Origin: Ctena decussata | Lineage: Eukaryota; Mollusca; Bivalvia; Lucinida; Lucinidae | Reading direction: 5' to 3' | Assembly (NCBI GenBank): GCA_963989385.1 | Contig: OZ022509.1 | Span: forward strand, 78,328,667 to 78,392,666 | DNA length: 64,000 nt | Part shown: positions 33,018-42,215 of the stretch, piece after piece | How positions within the stretch are numbered: position 1 is the first letter of the stretch | Layout of the letters: each line of letters opens with the position of its first letter | Program-made: the position numbers and the translations under genes | Notes under the pieces: generated by a model | Seen by the model: only the letters and a program-made list of their open reading frames with translations | What the model was told of the DNA's origin: nothing | Databases searched by the model: none

Positions 33018-34102
33018 TTTTGTCGCACCTGCTTTAGCAAGGTGCGATATAGGAGTTCACTTTTCCGTCCGTCCGTCCGTCAGTCATTCCGTTCGTCCGT
33101 ACGTCCGTCCGTCCGTACGTCCGTCCGTCAACAATTACGTCGACCCTAGTGTTTAAGTCCATTTCTCACAAACTATGATACCTACAATCATCAAACCTGG
33201 CATAAAGCTTCTTCTTAGAATGTTCTCGAGGGTTTTTGCTCTTATTTTCACCCCTGACCTATAATTTATGCGCTACTGACTTTGTAAAACAGTCCGTCAA
33301 CAATTACGTCGACCCTAGCGTCGACCCTAGCATTAAAGTCTATTTCTCGCTAACTATGATACCGACAATCATCAAACCTGGCATAAAGCTTCTTTTTAGA
33401 ATGTTCTCGAGGACTGTTGCTCTTATTTTTACCCTTGACCTATGTTTCATGCTCTGCTGACTTCGTAAAATGGTCCCTCAACAATTACGTCGACCCTAGC
33501 TATTAAGTCCATTTCTCGCAAACTATGATACCTAGAATCATCAAACCTGGCATCAAGCTTCTTCTAAGAATGTTCTCGAGGGCTGTTGCTCTTTTTTTAC
33601 TTTGACCTATATTTCAGGCTCTGCTGACTTTGAAAAATTTGATATTCAAAATTATGTCGACTCTAGTGTGTAAGTCCATTTCTCACGAACTATGATAACT
33701 AGATTCATCAAACCTGGCATCAAGTTTCTTCGTAGAATGTTTTCAAGGGCTGTTGCAATTAATTTACCCTTGACATATATTTAACGCTCTGCTGACTTTG
33801 CAAAATTTTACACCCAAAATTATGTCAGTCCTAGCGTTTTAGTCCTTTTGTCTGAAAGTATGATACCTGTAGTCATCACACCTGGCATAAAGTTTATTCT
33901 TAGAACGTTCATGAGGGATGTTGCAATTATTCCTACTCTTGGCCTATATTCTATGCTCTTCTGACTCAGTAAAATATTACATCGAAAATTGTGTGGACCC
34001 TAGCATTTTTGTCCATTTCTCATACAAATTCTTTTAACTAAAGTCTTTACTACTGTGGAAGCCCAATGCAGGTGCGACATAGCATTCCGCGGAATTCTTG
34101 TT
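33018..34102 (+). mobile_element. pearl-like element, GTCGCACCTGC type, complete
   Basis: The head stem TCGCACCTGC-TTTA-GCAAGGTGCGA is followed by TATAGGAG and (GTCC)n. Six units of 168-181 bp follow, starting near 33129, 33298, 33479, 33647, 33815 and 33983 with CAACAATTACGTCGACCCTAG and ATCATCAAACCTGGCAT. The tail AGGTGCGACATAGC contains the palindrome ATTCCGCGGAAT and ends TTCTTGTT. Head and tail share the GGTGCGA word, as the AGCTCACC elements share GGTGAGC. Both ends are present, so this is the cleanest example of the architecture in the window. Confidence 0.8.
33063..33128 (+). repeat. (CCGT)n microsatellite
   Basis: Variants of GTCC/CCGT repeat for about 65 bp between the head and core of the element. 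Confidence 0.9.
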
Positions 34103-34800
34103 GGTGTTTTGGGAGCAAATATTTTTAACTGGTCAAGTTTTGGGTGCAACAAATTAGGTATTTGCCGACAGTGCAGTGTTATTTGATAGCTACATGTGCT
34201 TACTTAAACAAGACTCTTTCCAAGCTTTTAACTCCCATAGTGTTGGCTTAATAAGTATAGAGGATTAACTGCAGTCTTGCAGTCTTGATTAACTGTGTAT
34301 GTTCTTCTTTCCCTATTGGTTTTGAGAGCGGAATGTGGGATTTGAACGTATTAATTCCTGATCATTGCCTATCTTTTTACTTTGCGAATATTATTCCACG
34401 GGATGAGAATCATAGCATTTAGGCAAATTTCTGCTTTTTCATCATATTCTCTACTTTCAAAATGTTGCAAATTAAGTCTGATCTGTTCAGATCTCGGTTA
34501 CAAAAGCGGGCGTTGGCATTTCAGTATTTTTCACTGATAGTGAGTCTCGTTCCTGTAATACTTCTGGCTTGAAAAGCATGGTGGTGTAGCCATACACCTT
34601 AGAAGCTTGAACCTCAGGCAACTGGAACAAAATTGTCTAGTTACATGTAAATCCAGGCTTTGTACAGGTCATATATTCTTTCTTTTTTTTTTTTTACTTT
34701 TTTTACTAAACAGTATACTAATAAAATTCAGCTCTAAAACATTATTGCATTGGGCACATGTTTTAAAGTACAATTGCTAATTTATTATTTTACTCTTTTT
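34103..34800. other. no gene; B(-) fragment
   Basis: A B-family fragment on the minus strand spans about 34300-34385 (CCTGATCATTGCCTATC, GTTCTTCTTTCCC). A run of T lies at 34681-34694. Nothing else. Confidence 0.5.
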
Positions 34801-34810
34801 TTCAGGAAAT

Positions 34811-34884
34811 AAAGAAAATTATCACAAGCTCCGCAAAGCATTTTCAAAGTGTTATCGGCATCATTACGACCTGTGTAAAGAATG
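34811..34884 (+). pseudogene. second fragment of the YHKLRKAFSK ORF
   Basis: NYHKLRKAFSKCYRHHYDL matches the start of the minus-strand remnant ending at 23216, then a TGA stop follows (34883-34885). A T-run plus CAG precedes it, resembling a splice acceptor. An unrelated 65-codon frame continues to 35079 in another frame and ends near a GTGAGA donor-like site. The frame change means this is not one intact exon. Confidence 0.55.
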
Positions 34885-35091
34885 ATTCCTGGCAAAAAGG
34901 GCATCCCATTTAGGTCAGATATGCCAGACAATAAGTCATTTAGCAATGTTATCAAAGCAAGAAATCATTACAATGTTGAAAGATTTTGCTGCTGGAAAGA
35001 AAACAAAAACGTGAAACGTCCGATTTTTCAAGCATTACAAAGAGAATTATATCAAAAGGTGAGACACGTTATCAGTTAAATTGAAACAAAT

Positions 35092-35328
35092 GAGCCGTGA
35101 CACGAGAAAACCAGCAGAGTGGCATGTGCGCCCAGCTAAGACTCAGATCAGTCTGGACATCCGACCAGTCTGATCAGACTCCTTGTCATGTTCTTTAAGG
35201 GTAGCTAAGGGTATAAACTAGCTCCATGCGGACAGCGAAGACTCTGATTTGACTGGGTGGATGCCAGACTGATCTGAATTTTCGCTGGGCGCACATGACA
35301 CGTTGTTGGCTTTGTCGTGTCGCGACTC
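35092..35328. mobile_element. GAGCCGCG MITE, copy 4
   Basis: Full-length copy with GAGCCGTGACACGAG and GTCGTGTCGCGACTC ends. AAAT flanks both sides (35088-35091 and 35329-35332). Confidence 0.88.
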
Positions 35329-35474
35329 AAATGGAAAACTCATATCAGCCTGAACGTCCGCACAAAATTATAAAATCCCTCTCTTTGTGAACAAGAAACC
35401 ATGAAACCACAGGAATTAATCAATTAGGATTCTGTGAATTATGGCAAATTGCATTGAGATTTTTCGCATGCAGA

Positions 35475-35631
35475 TGTCATAGGGTGTAGGTAATTAGGTA
35501 TATAAACACTTGTACTGCCTTGCGGTACAAGCCGGCTTTTATAGCGACGTGGTAGAGTGCTCGACTTTAGATCGAAAGGTCCCGGGTTCGATCCTCGGCC
35601 CGGGCGTGAGATTTTTTAAGAGTCCGTGACA
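35475..35631 (+). repeat. left LTR
   Basis: TGTCATAGGG start, TATATAAA at 35500-35507 as possible pol II TATA box, tRNA-like segment, ending GTCCGTGACA. Identical in length to the right LTR. Confidence 0.9.
35530..35617 (+). tRNA. tRNA-like pol III unit inside the left LTR
   Basis: TAGCGACGTGGTAGAGTG resembles an A-box and GGTTCGATCC (35585-35594) is an exact B-box. The T arm CCGGG-TTCGATC-CTCGG pairs. The anticodon arm TCGA-CTTTAGA-TCGA would place TTA at the anticodon (reads UAA), and six T follow at 35612-35617 as a pol III terminator. The acceptor stem pairs poorly, so it is not a usable tRNA. The same unit is in the right LTR at about 35805-35892. Confidence 0.65.
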
Positions 35632-35633
35632 AA

Positions 35634-35646
35634 TGGCGCCCAACGT
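35634..35646 (+). other. primer binding site, tRNA-Lys type
   Basis: TGGCGCCCAACGT, two bases after the left LTR, is the sequence expected to pair with the 3' end ACGTTGGGCGCCA of tRNA-Lys (CUU). Confidence 0.85.
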
Positions 35647-35737
35647 AAAATCCAGCCTGACCCCTGTGCAGTAATTCCTCGAGCCTATTCTTATATGCAG
35701 CTCTTTAGCCTGGAACTTCGGGGACGAAGTCCAATTT

Positions 35738-35749
35738 GGTGGGGGAGAA
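35738..35749 (+). other. polypurine tract
   Basis: GGTGGGGGAGAA ends exactly at the base before the right LTR, where plus-strand priming is expected. Confidence 0.85.
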
Positions 35750-35906
35750 TGTCATAGGGTGTAGGTTATTAGGTATATAAACACTTGAACTGCCTTGCGG
35801 TACAAGCCGGCTTTTATAGCGACGTGGTAGAGTGCTCGACTTTAGATCGAAAGGTCCCGGGTTCGATCCTCGGCCCGGGCGTGAGAATTTTTAAGAGTCC
35901 TTGACA
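35750..35906 (+). repeat. right LTR
   Basis: Matches the left LTR except for four substitutions. The T-run is shortened to five by an A, and the end reads GTCCTTGACA. Confidence 0.9.
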
Positions 35907-35910
35907 CAGA

Positions 35911-37265
35911 AACCAAGTTGTACAGTACAGGCTCGAAAGCTAATTGTCGCAGTTGTGAGGTTTTATTGTGCATACACCTTAAAAGCCACGGTGAGTGAAT
36001 AGTATTTTAGTCACATGAATAAATATGATGAAAAGATATAGGAAATGCAACACTCACAATCCACAGTACCGTATTTTCTCGTACATAAGACGGAATGAAA
36101 AAACACTCAGAATAAAAAGTTCCCTTCACATGTAAATACGCCATGTGTAATTCGGCTTTTCTCTTCAAAAACCATCCTAAAAATCGAAGTCCGAGCTAGA
36201 TTTTTCGAAAAATTGGTTTAGGGGGAATATCTCCGTCTTATCACCGAACAAATGAGATTCGTTGAAGACATCGAACGACGGACGAAGAGGAACTACAAAA
36301 GAAGAAACTCTCTGGAAAGGCCAGGAGTAAACAAATTTAAACAGGATTGTCTCTGATTGTTTTGATTTGCAATGATGTCTTGTTCTTGTGATAAGGAAGT
36401 TGAACTAAATGAAGTTTTCAATTTGCACGTCTAGATAATTAAATGATCAGTTAAACATTAAAAAATGCATATTTTGAATATATATTTATCCATCAGAACT
36501 TTAGTTAGATAAAGCAAAATAATTCTTCTGGTACCAAAGTCACATTTAACTAAGTACATTTAACTAATTCAGGAAGTGCTGTTACCTTTATAGCAGTGCA
36601 TGTTCTGAATTTTAGTTTTAAAATTGGTCCCTTTGTAGATTGAGATATACACCGTACTACATGTACATCTTGCGGGGGTTTATATATCTCAGCTCACTAT
36701 TAGTACCTCCCACAGAATCACAGCGACGAAACTGCACACATTAAAAGCTTACAAAACAAAAGGGAACTATCAAAGAAAAAGGAAGCCGAAGCACATTGTG
36801 TAGTTTCATGTTAGCCTTTGGCCATCACCCTAGACACTCCCGAGCAAGCTTATATTATCAATGCTTCATGTAACAGGGAAAATCATTTCTTTCGAATCTT
36901 AGCTACACCGTTAGTTTTCGCGCTGCAAGTTAGCTACTGTACAACACTTACAGCGTGTAAAATTATCCATACGGTTTATAGGGGTTGGATGTTATTATTC
37001 AAACGCAGTAGATTTGCATCATATCATTGAGCACGTAAAATGGTGTGTTCTTTCATGATGTCAGGAAAATGAGGACCGTATTTATCTGCGTTGGTCACAT
37101 GATCGTCATCATGTTAATATTTATAGCGCGAAAGACATATCGGTCTCCTGTATGTAAACAGTTTAGAAACACGCAAGCAGTACTTACCACGAATCATGTT
37201 TTCTTTGAGCAGATATAGAAAATGCATTTATCGATCGGGAAAAGCTTCCTCGAATTATTCGAAAA
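35911..37265. other. no gene seen
   Basis: No recognised repeat or coding region. A 70-codon frame at 36818-37030 matches nothing known to me. Confidence 0.5.
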
Positions 37266-37363
37266 TACGAAATGCGTGTCAAATCTTTTGATACTTTGAG
37301 CAGTCTCCTAACTATGAACAGCCTTTCATTGGTATTGCACGTTACACAGGAAGTTGCCGATCA
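37266..37363 (+). repeat. 365-bp satellite, left part of split array
   Basis: TACGAAATGCGTGTCAAATC through TTGCCGATCA matches the end of the satellite unit at 39039 and 39404. It is cut off at TA by the TA-flanked element. Confidence 0.85.
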
Positions 37364-37365
37364 TA

Positions 37366-38763
37366 CAGTGGACTCGACAGTATCGGATCAAGTTCAATAA
37401 AACTCCCGTTTTGTTGTATATGAATGCTAAAAGTATGTATGTTATGACACAAAACAATTGCAAAATATCCCTTCTATCTATCCATGTCAAAATATTTACG
37501 AAATTTATTCCTTTAAGGGCAGATAACCTATGCAGACTTACGGTAGGGTCCTGCGACAGTAACGAATCAGGTGCGACAGTATCGGATCATATGATATTAT
37601 TTTATATGAGAGTTTCTCCTAGGCACTCTGACAACCTTCTTAGCTTCAATAATTCTGCTGCATAAACAGTTGGACCTATTAAACACTCTGAGGAAACTTT
37701 TACGGCCTTTCAACGATATTTTTCATGTGGTCCTTCACCAGCAACGGTTTTGTCTGTTAAATAAAAGTTGAATGCATACAAAACTACAAGCATGCCAAAA
37801 TTTCTTAACTCAGTAATCCCCTGCGCCTCATAGCATGAAACTACTCAAACAGTAAAGATCATAAACTGCCTTTGCAAAGTGTAGACCCTGATAAGACCGT
37901 GGTGTCTGACCAGGATCAACAAATTTACGGTGATTTTCCGCCTTAAAGATATTTCAGTGCAATCAGTGTATAAACACTACATGGTCATTCAACGAGTTCT
38001 CTGGCATTAATCTGAGTCTACACAGTGTACAGATGTCCATCCGATGAACGCCAGTCATTATTGGGTTCACATTCATGCGAGCTGATCTCGAATGTTTCAA
38101 CAGAATGTTAAGCAGAAGCTTGGTTGTGCTACGCATAACCTTCATTATCATACGCTAGAATGTGGGACTTGGGATGGGGGATATTTTACAAAAAGGATGT
38201 TGTCTTAGTTTTAAACTGATTTTCTTTGAACAAAAGACACAGCAGCCACTCAGGTAGTTGATTTATGACTTGTTTTCAGCATCAGACCGTACATCCAACA
38301 TGCAGTTTCCAGCTGAGGCCTGTATTTCAGTTCAAATTATATAATGATCCGTTACTGTCGCACATCGGTGCCTCACTTTTCAAGTCTTTAGTTTCATCAA
38401 ATACTGGGATGTCACAAAAATAATGACTGCCTGCAATTTTAGGGATGCCAGGACACATTACAAAGCAAAATTGGTTTCAATCGCCAAATGATAGAATAGT
38501 TTAAATAACCGAAATCTATCTTTGGGGTAACGAGCAACTGGCAAAATGCAAGCGCCGCTGAAGTGGGGCCAGGCTTTTCAACAACTTTGATTTGTTTCTC
38601 ACCCGCAGATTTCGATCGAATTTTCACCCTGCACTTTGCCATTGGTCGAACTTGATGACTGTTATATAATAGTAAAAACTGTTTGCTTCATTTGTGAGAA
38701 AAATGGTTGATAATCTAAGAGTGATCCGATACTGTCGATGATCCGATACTGTCGAGTCCACTG
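37366..38763. mobile_element. Tc1/mariner-type non-autonomous element, 1.4 kb
   Basis: The ends CAGTGGACTCGACAGTATCG and its exact inverse are flanked by TA on both sides (37364-37365 and 38764-38765). The satellite copies outside read GCCGATCA-TA-GTATCATT, exactly the reconstructed empty site. Extra copies of CGACAGTATCGGATCA lie just inside the ends (about 37573 and, inverted, 38345 and 38720). The interior has only short frames and no DDE transposase. TA duplication fits the Tc1/mariner superfamily. Confidence 0.88.
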
Positions 38764-38765
38764 TA

Positions 38766-39770
38766 GTATCATTAAATAGAATTATCTTAAAACGGTATTA
38801 AGTTTTTGCTTCATCTAAATTGGCTTTCTCTTGCACAAGGCAATTGAGGCAGCCATAAGCAGTGCCCCTATTCCGTTGCAATTGACTTATACAAAGCATC
38901 AGCTGAGGCCGTGGAAAGGGGAGGGGGATGGTCAACTATTTCAACTATCACAACGATTTGAGCCACTGAGATACACAAATGATTGGAGCCAGAATTCGAA
39001 CGTGGCGTGGGAAACATCATTCTATTCTCGTACGAAATGCGTGTCAAATCTGTTGATACTTTGAGCAGTCTCCTAACTATGAACAGCATTTGATTGGTAT
39101 TGCACGTTACACAGGAAGTTGCCGATCATAGTATCATTAAATAGAATTATCTTAAAACGGTATTAATTTTTTGCTTCATCTAAGTTGGCTTTCTCTTGCA
39201 CAAGGCAATTGAGGCAGTCATAAGCAGTGCCCCTATTCCGTTGCAATTGACTTATACAAAGCATCAGCTGAGGCCGTGGAAAGGGGAGGGGGATGGTCAA
39301 CTATTTCAACTATCACAACGATTTGAGCCACTGAGATACACAAATGATTGGAGCCAGAATTCGAACGTGGCGTGGGAAACATCATTCTATTCTCGTACGA
39401 AATGCGTGTCAAATCTGTTGATACTTTGAGCAGTCTCCTAACTATGAACAGCATTTGATTGGTATTGCACGTTACACAGGAAGTTGCCGATCATAGTATC
39501 ATTAAATAGAATTATCTTAAAACGGTATTAATTTTTTGCTTCATCTAAGTTGGCTTTCTCTTGCACAAGGCAATTGAGGCAGTCATAAGCAGTGCCCCTA
39601 TTCCGTTGCAATTGACTTATACAAAGCATCAGCTGAGGCCGTGGAAAGGGGAGGGGGATGGTCAACTATTTCAACAATCACAACGATTTGAGCCACTGAG
39701 ATACACAAATGATTGGAGCCAGAATTCGAACGTGGCGTGGGACACATCATTCTATTCTCTTTCTAAACTT
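38766..39770 (+). repeat. 365-bp satellite array
   Basis: Three units start near 38766, 39130 and 39495 at 365-bp spacing with very few differences between them. The identical small frames on both strands at 38831, 39196 and 39561 are this unit read three times. Such close identity implies recent amplification or an assembly-sensitive region. Confidence 0.92.
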
Positions 39771-40131
39771 AAGTAGGGAAAGGTTATATTGTTCAGAGAG
39801 AGACAACCCAATAGTCTCGTTTAAATTTAATAAGAAATATACTGTCTGTTTGCCTCGTTTGTTTTTGCTTTAACTATCCGATAAAATAAGGCATAGTATG
39901 ATGGCTGCACCAGTTTTCGGGGTATTAACGTTTGCTCGCATCATAAAAACCTAAACTGATAGTCTGAGAGTACATAAAAATATGTATTAAGTAATTTGTG
40001 ACTTACATTTTATGTCCGCATTTTTCCATGTTTACTTATTTGATCAAATTCAATCTGATGCTCGGCTGAATCTACTCTCTGAAACCGCACCAGTTTTCGG
40101 GGTACGTTAAAGAATACGCCTCCAAAATGCA

Positions 40132-40269
40132 TCAGCTGCAGATCCATATGATAACACCTGCCTTCGTGAGACCTGCAGTTACTTTAGGCTGTGGGAACGA
40201 TCTTTGAATTATCAGAAAAAAGTTCATAATTGAAGAAATCGCCGTGTCATCTTCGTCGGTACCATCCAT
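40132..40269 (-). CDS. weak candidate first exon
   Basis: On the minus strand ATG at 40269 opens MDGTDEDDTAISSIMNFF and stays open to 40132. Donor-like GCAG-GTGT and GCAG-GTCT sites lie near 40157 and 40172. It is preceded by a motif cluster typical of TATA-less promoters. The acidic N terminus is plausible for a nuclear or cytosolic protein, but I recognise no family. It lies between candidate inverted repeats, so it could belong to a transposon. Confidence 0.25.
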   Translation of the reverse strand: MDGTDEDDTAISSIMNFFLIIQRSFPQPKVTAGLTKAGVIIWICS

Positions 40270-40285
40270 AAATTTTGCAGTGTTT

Positions 40286-40340
40286 CCAATATGGCCGCTT
40301 TCACGGTCTCCAACGGTGACGTCACGGATGACGTCAAAAC
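40286..40340 (-). promoter_or_regulatory. two CREs plus YY1/CCAAT-like site
   Basis: TGACGTCA occurs at 40317-40324 and 40329-40336, 12 bp apart. CCAATATGGCCGC at 40286-40298 resembles a YY1 site. In this order they would sit just upstream of the candidate minus-strand ATG at 40269. Confidence 0.45.
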
Positions 40341-40491
40341 TAACGTGCTCTCGCGCATCAATTAGTGTATGATGTAACATGCTGATTCAATTTTCTGTTT
40401 GCCTAAAACAATCATCATTACAGGTCCCTGACAAGTGGCGCTGTATTATCTGTCAGAATACTCCGAATTCTGGAGCACCCCGAAAACAGGT

Positions 40492-41204
40492 ACATCGACC
40501 ATAATATAGTTCGGGCATGTTTAGGTTTTTGCATGTTTTCTCCTTCGTCAACTCATAGATGTTTCAGTGAAATACGCTGGAGCAGAACGATCTTAATATT
40601 AAATTGGAGTTTTGTAGGACGATTTTAACCGGTCTACTAGTTTAAACATATTTATTGCTTCTATAATACAGCAATAGGGTCGGGCTCACAATAGTATGTA
40701 CGGCCCTTCCCCTACAGTGCAAATTTTAAAGCATACAAGGCATATATATGACAGCTCAGCAGTAGAAAGATATGATTAGAAAAGCCCACAGCACATCACA
40801 AAATAGGTTAAAGAACAATTAACTGTTCAGAGCAGCCCCTGCATGCACATCACCAGCTACAAAGGAAAGGAAGGTAAGATCATGTCTTAGAGTACAACAA
40901 CAAAAACATCAATCTAGAATTAATAGTAAATCATGAGAGAGAGTAAAAAGGAAAAAGACAAGCAAAACAAACACAAGAAAACAAGATTATTCCGGTCTAC
41001 TCGCACCTTCCACCCAAATTTTTATTACTGGCCGTTCCAAGGTCGTGCGTCCGTTTTGGATAATCGATATTATTGTTTGTGTCGCTTATCTATAGACTTT
41101 CAAAAATCGGTATGTTTTGTCTCTTTTCTTTTATTCTGATGTATGTTAGACGTAAAAACAAATAAAAAAGATAAATAAAATCAAACAGACAAACAGATAA
41201 AAAA
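40492..41204. other. no gene seen
   Basis: Nothing recognised. Confidence 0.5.
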
Positions 41205-42215
41205 AGTTTTGGTGGGTCCGTTGCATTCATGTGTGTTTAGGACTGGTTTTAAGACCACCTATGTGGGAATGGGTTGTCCATTTTTGGTATCCGATCATGT
41301 CGTCTTACTATTTTTGCTTTTACTATCGCGCAGGGACAGGGGTGTCTACTCCCTTGTTAGACCAATATGGGCAACGGGAGGGTGCCGCCCTAAAACTCTG
41401 TTTTCGACATGACCCGCTCCGAAAGTCGGTTCAAAAGCTTTTAGTCGGTTCAAAAGCTCCGTAGAGCTTATGTTACATGTTGTACGTCTTTCCGGCTCAA
41501 AATAAATTTTGTCTTGTCTTTTCCTCTTTATGAAAATTATCGGCTACGAATGGCCCCTTTTTATACAGAAATGTTGCCCTGTGCTATTTTCAGTGCCACT
41601 CTGGAAGCCATTTTCTGTCAACCTGACCCGCTCCAAAAGATTTCAATTTCAGTTCGCGCTATTTCACAAATCTGTTTTCTCCGGTATACAGTTTCGCCGA
41701 AAATCCGGTGTTTCGTTGTACCCATTTCCATGCGATTTAATCAATAGCAACTTCGTGATATTACCGCCTTCCAGGGCTACTGTTTAATTTTGAAAACACC
41801 TAAACCGTACCTTCACGGAATTGCCTTGGTTTAAACCCCCAGGAGTTATTACAGACCGTCCCATGGCGGTACTTTCGTTGCGGTTGCATTTGATTTATAT
41901 TCGGTGCTGTTTGATTCATGTATTATCATTTTAACTTTTCTGTGATAAAATTGAAAATAGGTAAAAATAGTTGTTAAATGTTTTTCGTATAATTTGCTTA
42001 GTCTGTTGTAACCCTTCTGTTGGTCTAAATTATTTAGTTTGGTAAACATAGCTGAGTTGCCACCTATTTAGGAAAGAGCTGCTGACTCGGCTTATCACTT
42101 GTAATTTATTGTTTGTTGGGTGTCTTTGTCAATCTTTCCCTTTGATGTTGGGGATAGGGTTTGGGATCTGATTCAGTCAGTTCCTGAAGTGCAGTTACTC
42201 TTTAAATTTGGACAC
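41205..42215 (-). repeat. two B-family copies, minus strand, with unrelated middle
   Basis: B landmarks on the minus strand lie at about 41205-41300 and 41815-42215 (ACCGCCATGGGACGGTCTG, CAGCAACGAAAGTACC-type text, CCTATCCCCAACATC). The 41300-41815 stretch between them has short frames only. Confidence 0.55.

Larger units (their letters stand above)
35475..35906 (+). mobile_element. miniature LTR retrotransposon (TRIM) with a tRNA-like unit in each LTR
   Basis: Two 157-bp direct repeats (35475-35631 and 35750-35906) differ at four positions by eye. Each begins TGTCA and ends TGACA. Immediately inside the left LTR, after two bases, is TGGCGCCCAACGT, complementary to the 3' end of a tRNA-Lys including CCA. 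Immediately before the right LTR is the purine tract GGTGGGGGAGAA. CAGA flanks both sides (35471-35474 and 35907-35910). The internal region is only 118 bp with no coding capacity, so replication would need gag-pol from elsewhere. Each LTR holds TATATAAA and a tRNA-like segment with B-box and T-run. All the parts of a complete TRIM are present. Confidence 0.9.
40089..40491. mobile_element. possible TIR element enclosing CRE sites
   Basis: ACCAGTTTTCGGGGT (40089-40103) and the inverse of ACCTGTTTTCGGGGT (40477-40491) bracket 403 bp. A further direct copy of the left end is at 39909-39923. No clear target duplication was found, so it is only a candidate. Confidence 0.4.

Noticed and set aside
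34882..35079. 65-codon frame ending near a GTGAGA donor-like site after a T-run/CAG acceptor-like site
   Set aside because: The recognisable text after the acceptor is in another frame and stops at 34883-34885, so a single exon cannot join the two.
38831..39776. Repeated frames of 71-77 codons on both strands
   Set aside because: They are generated by the 365-bp satellite; identical frames recur with the unit and occur on both strands.
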